In this document: piece after piece, positions 46,376-54,227 of the stretch
Layout: every line of letters begins with the position of its first letter
How positions within the stretch are numbered: position 1 is the stretch's first letter
From: Stenotrophomonas cyclobalanopsidis
Lineage (GTDB): Bacteria; Pseudomonadota; Gammaproteobacteria; Xanthomonadales; Xanthomonadaceae
Length of the DNA: 64,000 nucleotides
NCBI RefSeq assembly: GCF_008710035.1
Contig: NZ_VYKI01000009.1
Location: 81,111 to 145,110, forward strand
Reading direction: 5' to 3'
The notes under the pieces: generated by a model
The model's database searches: none
What the model was told of the DNA's origin: nothing
The model's input: only the letters and a program-made list of their open reading frames with translations
Translations under genes and position numbers: made by a program

Positions 46376-46417
46376 GCCCCGGCGCGGGGGGCCTGGTTCT
46401 GCGCGCCACGCCGGGGC
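46376..46417 (-). terminator. Hairpin between adhesin and membrane-protein genes
   Basis: Arms GCCCCGGCG and CGCCGGGGC (9 bp, perfect) are separated by 24 bases. There is no U-tract, so it is more likely an mRNA-stability or attenuation structure than a full stop. Confidence 0.5.
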
Positions 46418-46425
46418 TGCACGGC

Positions 46426-49400
46426 TTACCAGCCGATGCCCACACCCACGCCCATGCTGCGTTCACCGCTGTTGGTGAAGGCACCATTGAGGCTGAAGGT
46501 GGCCGAGCCCTTGTCGTTCAACACGCGCTGGTAGCCCACGGCCATGGCCGATTCGCCATCGCTGTAGCCCACGCCCGCGCCCAGGCGGTTGTAGGTGTTC
46601 AGACCGGCGGTGTTCATGGCCATCGCACTCTGCGCGCTGGTCATCGCCGCCATGCGGTTGAAGCGCTTGTCCATCTTGTCCAGGCGCGCATCCACCTCGC
46701 GGGAGATGCCATCGCTGTACTCGTTGGCACGGGCCAGCATCTTCTCCAGCTCGGCGGTGTCCACCTGCGGCTTGGGTGATTCCGGCTTGGGCGCCTCGGC
46801 CTGCGGCTGCGGCGAGGACTTGGGTGCATTGCCGGCATCGGCTACGGACTTGTTGTCACTGCTGGACGGTGGCGTGGGGGCTGAGGGCGTATCGGCCTCG
46901 GCAGGCGTGACGGGCACGGTTGAGGGCGTGCCGGCGTCTGCGGCAGCGACCGTCAATGCACGCGACTGCGGCTGGCCATCGATACGCTGTTCCAGCCCGT
47001 CCATGCGGCCGTTGAGCTGCTGCTGCATGGAATGCAGCTGGCCACCGTTGACCGCGTCGCGGCTGCCGGCTGCGATGGCGCCGTTGGCCACGTTGGAGAG
47101 CACCATGCCGTTGGCACCGGCGAAGGTGAGCTGATTCAGGCCGTCGCTGCGGACGCCGGGGCTGTCCTGGAAGACTGCGCGCAGCTGGGACTCCACGCGG
47201 TCGGTGCGGGTGGTGTTGCTGACGACTGCAGAGTCGAGGGACGCCAAAGCATCTCCCACTTTGCTCTGAACTCCGCCCTGCACTCGGTAAGTAGGAGCAA
47301 CCACATTTCCCTGCGCATCCAGCGTGGAGCCTCCGCCAAAAACCTCCAGCGACTCTTGCAGCTGTCCAGCTGTAGCTGCATCGTAGGAGCGGATACCGTT
47401 TGCGACATGCGTCAACCGCCGCCTGTTCGAGTAGTTTCCGATCGAGAACTCGTTGGATCGCATCGATTCAGAGCCCGCCCCAACAGCTACCGAGTTATCC
47501 GCACCAGCGAAAACCCAAGCACCATCACCTATGGCTACGCTTCGCGGGCCGTCAGCCCTCGCTCTCGACCCAATTGCCACGCCTCCTTCGTTAAAGCTAC
47601 TCACCCACGAAGATTGACCAATTGCTACAGAATTCTTGGAATTCGCTTGGGCATAGTGACCAGCAGCCGTGCCGCCTTCGCTGCCTACGCTCGCCGCAGC
47701 ATACTCACCCACTGCGACAGAATCCTTCCCGACTTTCGCATGAGAGTTCCACTCATTTTTGGAGCTAACAGCTACTACCCGTCCTGATGTCTCAAGATTA
47801 GACACACGCTCATTGGTACCAAAGAGCTGCGCTCCCGTCACGACGTCCGAACTCGCGCTCGAAATTCTCCCGTCCGAAACGCCAGTCAGTCGAGCGCCTC
47901 CGAAGTGAACATCAGCGAGCACGGAGCCATCCAGCTCGAGGGCACCTAGTGCCGAAATGCTACCTCGACGCTGCATATCGTCAAGATCACTGCGGTTGCG
48001 CGCAATCTCCTGCTTCGCCTCAAACAGCTGACTACCGGTCACAGCGTCACGGCTGCCCGCGGCAACGCGGCCATCAGCCAGATTGGTCAGCACCGAGCCG
48101 TTGGCGCCTGTCAGCACCAGTTGATTCAGACCATCGGCACGCACCGACAGGCCTTCCTGGAATGCGGAGCGAAGCTTGCCTTCCAGGTTGTCCACGCGGC
48201 TGTCTGCCGTGACTACGGCGCTGTCGAGTGCGGCGAGGGCATCGCCGACATTGTTCTGAGTGCCGCCTTGGACGTTGTAGGTTGGAGCAATGATGTTGCC
48301 GCTGGAATCCATCCGAGCGCCACCACCAACCGCAGCCAATGCATCAGTCACCTGCCCTACTACCGCTCCGTCATCAGACTGGCCGCCTCTGCCAACATTG
48401 ACGATCTTCCGCTTAATGGTCCCATTACCTACAGAGACCACATTTTCCTCGGATGCCTCGGAGTGCGTCCCTAGAGCGACGGACCCGACAGCAGAGGCGT
48501 CAACTTTTGCATAAGCGCCCAAGGCAACCCCCAATCGGGCCTCTACCCTCGCGGCGGTACCCAATGCAAAGCCAAGCGCTGCAAAGTCACTAACTAGCGA
48601 ACCACGCCCCAACGCAACGGAGTTCTCTCCAAGCGCACTGGAGAAGCTGCCAATGGCGGTGCCGCCATCAGAGTTCAATGCGGCTTGGGCACCGTTTCCG
48701 ATTGCAACTCCGTAGTCACCAGCCTCTGCGCGCTCGGCGCCGGCTTCACGCCCGAGAGCCACCAGCCGCCCGTCAGACTCAAGGCTATTCACCCGTTCAT
48801 TGGTAGAAAACAGCTGCCCACCATTCACCGCATCCGTACTCGTCGCCGAGCTGATGTCACCCGCAGCAACGCCGCGAACCTTACCACCAGCTACATCCAC
48901 ACTCCCGTCGCCAGCAAACTTCACGACGCCATCAAGGTCCGGATCGAAGTCCTCAAACTCCGAACGCAGCGCATCCAGATCACGTCGCGTCTCGGCAATG
49001 CGGCCGGACTGCGCGGCCAGGTCGCTGGTGTGGCCCGCCAGCACGCTCTCATTCGCCTGGACCTTCTCGTTGGTCGCGAACAGCTGCTTGCCGGTCACTG
49101 CGTCGGTGCTGCTGTCGGTCAGACGTGCATCGTCCACGTTGACGATACGACGCTGCATATCCGTCGCAGCGTTGCCCACCGATACCTCATCGTTGCCGGC
49201 GGTCTCGGAGCCTTCACCTAGAGCCACCGAATTCTCGTGCTTTGCCTTGGCATTGCCGCCCAATGCCACCGCGGCCCTGGCCGAAGCGGCTGATGCACTA
49301 CCCACGGACACCGCATTGTTGCCACTGGCAACGGCGCTGTGGCCCATGGCAAAGGCTGCTATGCCATTGGCCTTGGCCGCCTGGCCCATCGCCATCGCCA

Positions 49401-52299
49401 GATTGCCCGTGGCGGTGGCGCGATTGCGATCTTCAATCACCGCTGCCGTGGCCACCGCGTTGCCAGTCGCATTGGCTTTGGCCTTCGCCTGGTCAGCCGT
49501 CGTCTGCGCGACCGTGGCGCCAGCATGGGCGGCATCAGCGCGCGACTGTGCCGTTGCCAGCCGGTCGTGGGTGGCCTGCAACTGCTTGCCGGTTACCGCC
49601 TCGGTGCTGGTCGCATTGATGGCACCGTCGGCGAGGCCGGTCAGGCTGCGCCCGACGCCTGAACTGTTGCTCACGTCCAGGACGTTACCCGAGTTATGCC
49701 CACCCAAGCGGAGATTGCCATCAGGTGCTGATTCACTGAGCAGACCACCAAGTGCGTTGGCCTTGCCCAGCGCGTCATCGGCCGTGGCACGTGCCCTGTC
49801 GGCGGAGGTTTGCGCCGCCGCTGCCACCGCACGCACAGAGACAATTTCGGCGTTGGTGGTGTGCAGTTGCTTGCCAGTCACCGCTTCGGCACTGGTCGCG
49901 TTCACTGCACCATCCTGCAGATTGACGATCTTTCGCTTCAGGTTCAGGCTCGCGTTACCCACCGATACCTGCTCGTTGCCCGTGGTGACCGATTGGCTAC
50001 CGAGCGCGACGGAGCGGTAGTGACCAGCCCCGGCGCGGTCGCCCAACGCCATGGCGCTTTCTGCCGTTGCTTTGGACAGGTTTCCGAGCGCGGTGGAGTA
50101 AGATCCGGAGGCAACGGACTCCCGGCCCAGCGCGGTCGCTTGCCCAGTGGTTGCCTGTGCTCCGTAACCCAGCGCGGTAGACAGCAGACCCGTAGCTTTG
50201 GCCTGCGCCCCCACTGCGACAGATTGCTTGCCGACGGCCTGTGCACTGTCACCCGCCGCCGTCGAGGATTCACCACTGCGGGTGCCACTGCCGAGAGCGA
50301 CACCGGCCTTTCCCGTAGCAACCTTGTTGCCACTGGCATCCACGCCGGCCCGCGCATCGTTGCCGACGGCAAGGGAGCGCTCGTTATAGGCTTTGCTCGC
50401 CTGTCCCACAGCGGTGGCCGCATTCGCACCAGCACCCTCCGCTGCGGCAGCCTTGCCGAGTGCAAGTGCTTCCGCCTCCAGCCGGGCAGCAGTCGCCGTC
50501 AGCTGGGTGTTTGTCGCGAACAGCTGCTTGCCGGTCACTGCCTCGCTGCTGGCGGCATTCACGGTGCCATCTTCCACATTGACGATCCTGCGCTTCATTG
50601 AAGCGCTACCGACGGACACCTGTTTCGCACCCGTGGTGACCGACTTCTCACCCAACGCAACGGAGTTGTCATGTGTGGCTTTGGCGTTACCGCCCAGCGC
50701 TACGGCGAAGGAGCCAGTGGCACCGGCCGCGCTACCCATGGCGATCGTATTACCGCCTTCGGCCACGGCGCTGTTGCCCAAGGCAATCGCTGCGACTCCG
50801 TTTGCCTTGGCTGATTGGCCGAGCGCCACAGCGAGGTCGCCGGTGGCAGTTGCCTTCCTGGATGCGTCGATTACACTTCCAGTGGCCAACGCGCGCTGAG
50901 CTACTTCCATTTTCTGGTTCGTGGCAAACATCTGCTGGCCGGTAACCGCATCGGTACTGGTCGCGCTCAGTGTGCCGTTACGCACACCGTTGATGTAGCG
51001 CATCTCTCCACTCTTGTTGGAGACATTCACTACGTTGCCTGTGTTCTCACCACCTACACGGATCTGGTTGCCTGACACTTCGGTCACCAGCCGGGTGTTG
51101 ATGAGCGCTTGATCGGCCGTGCGCTTTGCCTGTGCGGCATCGTAGATTCCACGCTCTGCCAGCTCGCGCGCATCCCAAAGCTGGCCGCCATTGACCGCTT
51201 CGCTGCTGGTAGGACTCACTGCTCCGTCAGCCACAAAAACAATCTTGCGCTTCAGTGAAGCGCTGCCGACCGACACCTGGTTGGCTGAGGTGGTGACTGA
51301 TTTTGCACCCAATGCAACCGAATCAGCATGCGTTGCATTCGCTCTCTCACCCAGCGCGACCGCGCGCACTGCGGACGTGCCGGATACCCTGGCTTCATAT
51401 CCAAATGCCATTCCGCTCTCTGCCTCGGACTTTGCACCTGCGCCCACGGCGAACGCCGACCAGCCACTTGCAACTGATTTCTCGCCCACTGCCAGTGACT
51501 GCTCACCGCTAGCATGCGCGCTCATTCCCATTGCCAGCGCTTGCTTGCCGGACGCACGTGACGCGGCGCCTATGGCCGTAGCGCCGGTGGCCGTGGCCTT
51601 CGCACCCCGCCCTAGTGCCTGCGACTTTTCACCGCTTGCCACGGCCTCGTAGCCCAGCGCAACAGCGTCCTGCTCTGCCCTGGCACGGCCACCAACGGCA
51701 ATGGCACCGGTCCACCCACTTGAGCCGGCGTAGGCATCCCCACCGATGGCGACGCGGCTTTCGCCAGCGCCTGATGCGGTCTGCGCGCCGCTGCCAAAGG
51801 CGATGCTGTTCTCACCGAATGCTTTTGCATGATTGCCGAAGACGCTGGTACCGACGCCATCGCCGAGCGCACGTGCACCAAAGACAGAAGAGTAGCCGTC
51901 CGTGGTCTTTGCGCCGTAGCCGAACACTGCTACGTAATTGCCTTTCGCGACCGTATAGTTGCCGAAACTTGTCGAGTATCCACCATCGGTCTGCGCACCA
52001 GCCCCCATGGACATGAAGTTGTGGCTCGACAAGCTCGCGTTGGCATACGGCGTGCTGTCGCTCTGGCCAATGAACGGCGTGCATCCTACGAAGCCACTGC
52101 CCGTACCCGTCCCACAGCCGACAAAATAGGTTGCCTGGGCTACGGGCGCGAATGCCAAGGCAATCGCGGTGGCGCAGATCGCGCGGGGTGCGCTGAGTCC
52201 ACGCTGGTCCGCCCGCTTGCCACGAGTACAGCTCAGTTCACTGGCCACCACCCAGCACTGCCGGGCGCTGGACCATAGACGGCGATAGATCTTGTTCAT
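46426..52299 (-). CDS. YadA-type trimeric autotransporter adhesin
   Basis: A 1957-residue surface adhesin (type Vc secretion). The N-terminus is an extended signal region (MNKIYRRLWSSARQCWVVAS, ending near APVAQA, about residue 55). The passenger alternates YadA-like head repeats of about 14 residues (for example ALAMGMSAHASGEQSLAVG) with about a dozen neck/connector motifs of the EAVTGKQLF or DAVNGGQLH type. Near residues 1785-1847 is a Pro/Ser/Ala-rich linker, then a short coiled coil. The C-terminal four-strand anchor (LGAGVGYSDGESAMAVGYQR to the final GVGVGIGW) trimerises in the outer membrane. AGGAG precedes the ATG at 52299. It lies 68 bp after the fimbrial chaperone gene. Confidence 0.95.
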   Translation of the reverse strand: MNKIYRRLWSSARQCWVVASELSCTRGKRADQRGLSAPRAICATAIALAFAPVAQATYFVGCGTGTGSGFVGCTPFIGQSDSTPYANASLSSHNFMSMGAGAQTDGGYSTSFGNYTVAKGNYVAVFGYGAKTTDGYSSVFGARALGDGVGTSVFGNHAKAFGENSIAFGSGAQTASGAGESRVAIGGDAYAGSSGWTGAIAVGGRARAEQDAVALGYEAVASGEKSQALGRGAKATATGATAIGAASRASGKQALAMGMSAHASGEQSLAVGEKSVASGWSAFAVGAGAKSEAESGMAFGYEARVSGTSAVRAVALGERANATHADSVALGAKSVTTSANQVSVGSASLKRKIVFVADGAVSPTSSEAVNGGQLWDARELAERGIYDAAQAKRTADQALINTRLVTEVSGNQIRVGGENTGNVVNVSNKSGEMRYINGVRNGTLSATSTDAVTGQQMFATNQKMEVAQRALATGSVIDASRKATATGDLAVALGQSAKANGVAAIALGNSAVAEGGNTIAMGSAAGATGSFAVALGGNAKATHDNSVALGEKSVTTGAKQVSVGSASMKRRIVNVEDGTVNAASSEAVTGKQLFATNTQLTATAARLEAEALALGKAAAAEGAGANAATAVGQASKAYNERSLAVGNDARAGVDASGNKVATGKAGVALGSGTRSGESSTAAGDSAQAVGKQSVAVGAQAKATGLLSTALGYGAQATTGQATALGRESVASGSYSTALGNLSKATAESAMALGDRAGAGHYRSVALGSQSVTTGNEQVSVGNASLNLKRKIVNLQDGAVNATSAEAVTGKQLHTTNAEIVSVRAVAAAAQTSADRARATADDALGKANALGGLLSESAPDGNLRLGGHNSGNVLDVSNSSGVGRSLTGLADGAINATSTEAVTGKQLQATHDRLATAQSRADAAHAGATVAQTTADQAKAKANATGNAVATAAVIEDRNRATATGNLAMAMGQAAKANGIAAFAMGHSAVASGNNAVSVGSASAASARAAVALGGNAKAKHENSVALGEGSETAGNDEVSVGNAATDMQRRIVNVDDARLTDSSTDAVTGKQLFATNEKVQANESVLAGHTSDLAAQSGRIAETRRDLDALRSEFEDFDPDLDGVVKFAGDGSVDVAGGKVRGVAAGDISSATSTDAVNGGQLFSTNERVNSLESDGRLVALGREAGAERAEAGDYGVAIGNGAQAALNSDGGTAIGSFSSALGENSVALGRGSLVSDFAALGFALGTAARVEARLGVALGAYAKVDASAVGSVALGTHSEASEENVVSVGNGTIKRKIVNVGRGGQSDDGAVVGQVTDALAAVGGGARMDSSGNIIAPTYNVQGGTQNNVGDALAALDSAVVTADSRVDNLEGKLRSAFQEGLSVRADGLNQLVLTGANGSVLTNLADGRVAAGSRDAVTGSQLFEAKQEIARNRSDLDDMQRRGSISALGALELDGSVLADVHFGGARLTGVSDGRISSASSDVVTGAQLFGTNERVSNLETSGRVVAVSSKNEWNSHAKVGKDSVAVGEYAAASVGSEGGTAAGHYAQANSKNSVAIGQSSWVSSFNEGGVAIGSRARADGPRSVAIGDGAWVFAGADNSVAVGAGSESMRSNEFSIGNYSNRRRLTHVANGIRSYDAATAGQLQESLEVFGGGSTLDAQGNVVAPTYRVQGGVQSKVGDALASLDSAVVSNTTRTDRVESQLRAVFQDSPGVRSDGLNQLTFAGANGMVLSNVANGAIAAGSRDAVNGGQLHSMQQQLNGRMDGLEQRIDGQPQSRALTVAAADAGTPSTVPVTPAEADTPSAPTPPSSSDNKSVADAGNAPKSSPQPQAEAPKPESPKPQVDTAELEKMLARANEYSDGISREVDARLDKMDKRFNRMAAMTSAQSAMAMNTAGLNTYNRLGAGVGYSDGESAMAVGYQRVLNDKGSATFSLNGAFTNSGERSMGVGVGIGW

Positions 52300-52332
52300 C
52301 AGGTGTCTCCTTAACAGGGAATACAGAAGAAA

Positions 52333-52358
52333 CCCGCCCGCACCCTGCGCGTGGCGGG
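52333..52358 (-). terminator. Weak terminator-like hairpin between chaperone and adhesin genes
   Basis: A CCCGCC / GGCGGG stem followed on the minus strand by TTTCTTCT, about 35 bp before the adhesin ATG. It could reduce read-through from the fimbrial operon into the adhesin gene. Confidence 0.5.
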
Positions 52359-52367
52359 GTGTGGGGA

Positions 52368-53063
52368 TCAGGGGGTAAGGGTCTGCACGTGCTCGCGGTA
52401 GCCATCGCGGGTCAGCCGATAGCGCAGCTGAACGCTGTGACCGGGTGCCACGGCAAACGGCAGCTGCAGCGCACTGCCGGGGTACAGGCTGCGGGAGACG
52501 TCGTGCGCAGTGCAGCGGTTGCCGACGCAATCGGAAATGCTGGTAATGCCCATACGCAAGGTACCCTCGTTGCGCAGGGTGTCGCCCTGCAGGCGTGGCA
52601 ACACCGTGCCGTCGGCCGGTAGCACGTTCACCAGCGCGCCCCAGACCAGGTTGACGCCGACCTTGGCTTCCGCGACTTCCTTGGCGTCTGCGGTTGCTTC
52701 TTCAGGTCCGCTGACGCCTTCGAAGTACACGCGATACGCCGCTTCCCGTTCCACTGGCTGCAGTGGGATGACCCGTATCAGGCGATTGCCGGCGCCTGAC
52801 AGTGCGAACTTGGCAGGCGTCACCGCAATGGCTGCGTCGCCAGGCTCCACCTCCACCTCACGCTCATCGAAATCGGCCGGGTTGACGATGCGCCGCAGTG
52901 AGGCCTGGATGTACTGCGGCTGGGTGGACTGCGAGTAGACGCGGATCTGCGTGCCCCGCTTGGCATCCACCGAGGTGCGCATGGGATGCACGGTGAGGTT
53001 TGCCTGGGCTGGCACCGCCAGCAGCAGGCAGAGGGGCAGCAGACAGAAAGAAAGACGTTTCAT
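52368..53063 (-). CDS. Fimbrial chaperone of the alpha/CS1 type
   Basis: A 231-residue periplasmic chaperone with a signal peptide ending VPAQA. The first Ig-like domain has NLTVHPMRTSVDAKRGTQIR and VYSQSTQPQYIQASL; the segment RLIRVIPLQPVEREAAYRVYFEGV corresponds to the G1-strand and following region that completes the fold of pilin subunits. A second Ig domain holds two cysteines (SDCVGNRCT). AGGAG 7 bases upstream supports the ATG at 53063. It is the last of the four fimbrial genes, 18 bp after the tip adhesin. Confidence 0.88.
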   Translation of the reverse strand: MKRLSFCLLPLCLLLAVPAQANLTVHPMRTSVDAKRGTQIRVYSQSTQPQYIQASLRRIVNPADFDEREVEVEPGDAAIAVTPAKFALSGAGNRLIRVIPLQPVEREAAYRVYFEGVSGPEEATADAKEVAEAKVGVNLVWGALVNVLPADGTVLPRLQGDTLRNEGTLRMGITSISDCVGNRCTAHDVSRSLYPGSALQLPFAVAPGHSVQLRYRLTRDGYREHVQTLTP

Positions 53064-53081
53064 GGACACTCCTGGTGGGGA

Positions 53082-54227
53082 TCAGGGCACACCGGTGGGG
53101 ACGCGCAGTTCGACCTTGAGATCGCCGCGGTAATAGCCCGCCTGTTTCTCGGCAATGGGCACACGCGGCATCTCCAGCCGCAGCGGTGTATCCACGCAGA
53201 ACACGGGCTGGCTCATGCCCGGCAGCACCACCAGCTTCAACTTGGCGGCATCGATGCCGGTAAGCTGTTCTTCCACCCCATTGCGCATGGGCAGCGGCGC
53301 GCCGTTGTAGTCGAGGGTGACGTTGTAATCGAGGCGCTCGCTGTCGCCCGTGCCACCACTGTCGCGATGCCATGCGGAGAAGCCGGTGGGGCCGGGTGTT
53401 CGGCTGCCGGAATCGCGGACGGTGACGCCCAGGTAGGGGGCCTGCGAGCCGAGGCCGTCATACAGGCACATATCCACGGTCGTGCCGCCACCCACGGTCT
53501 GGTGGATAGGGTCGTAGCGCAGGTTCATCCCGACGTGCGGAGAGATCTCGTCGAAGTGCGGGAAGTAGATGGCTACTGCGTCGCGGTCGGTGATCGTAAA
53601 ATCAAGATTGAATGTGTATGTAGCTATTGCGGGACCACCAACCAACGCGCTCATTCGCAAAATCAATTGCGCTGTCCAGTGGCCAGCCACTAGCCTCGTG
53701 AGTTGCGCACTTGGAAGTAGGAGTCCGGCACCTAAACCTGCGCCCTGATGCCGTCCGCAAACTTCTACATCTGCATTCCACAACGGAATCGTCGCAATGC
53801 TAGGCCAGTAGTTTGACCAGCATGACTGCCCGGACGCTGGCCGCTGACCGCTGCCCAGCAGTGCCACCTCGGTTTGCATCCCTGAGCGAGACTCCTTCAA
53901 GAGTATGGATATCTCCCCATAGGGACTCGCAAGACCGTGCTGCCCAACCTCAGGGCAGCGTCCGTTGATCGCACTTGTGGAGGACGTGCATGTGACGTGA
54001 GCAACGGCGTACGGGTACGGCGCAGATCCGTCATAGGCAAGCACCGTTCGCGGCACCCAAAGCTCCACATCCCCCGGCAACGCCGACCTATCCCAACTCA
54101 TCACAATGTCCCGATGCTCGCTCACCGGATGCGTCTCCGGCGGCCGCTGCGCAAACGCGCGCGGCGCCATCACCACCAGCGCTGTACTCAACATCACCCA
54201 CATCAACCCGCGCATCGCGCGCCTCAT
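53082..54227 (-). CDS. Fimbrial tip adhesin of the CfaE/CblD family
   Basis: A 381-residue tip minor pilin. The signal peptide ends APRAFA. The N-terminal receptor-binding half begins MSWDRSALPGDVELWVPRTV. The C-terminal pilin domain has a free-edge start needed for donor-strand exchange. Cysteines occur near THVTCTS-like, GRCPEV, SCWSNYW, EVCGRH, DMCLYD and VFCVDT positions and probably form disulfides. The start at 54227 overlaps the usher stop by four bases. The coding stretch around 53590-54000 is visibly less GC-rich than the flanks. Confidence 0.85.
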   Translation of the reverse strand: MRRAMRGLMWVMLSTALVVMAPRAFAQRPPETHPVSEHRDIVMSWDRSALPGDVELWVPRTVLAYDGSAPYPYAVAHVTCTSSTSAINGRCPEVGQHGLASPYGEISILLKESRSGMQTEVALLGSGQRPASGQSCWSNYWPSIATIPLWNADVEVCGRHQGAGLGAGLLLPSAQLTRLVAGHWTAQLILRMSALVGGPAIATYTFNLDFTITDRDAVAIYFPHFDEISPHVGMNLRYDPIHQTVGGGTTVDMCLYDGLGSQAPYLGVTVRDSGSRTPGPTGFSAWHRDSGGTGDSERLDYNVTLDYNGAPLPMRNGVEEQLTGIDAAKLKLVVLPGMSQPVFCVDTPLRLEMPRVPIAEKQAGYYRGDLKVELRVPTGVP

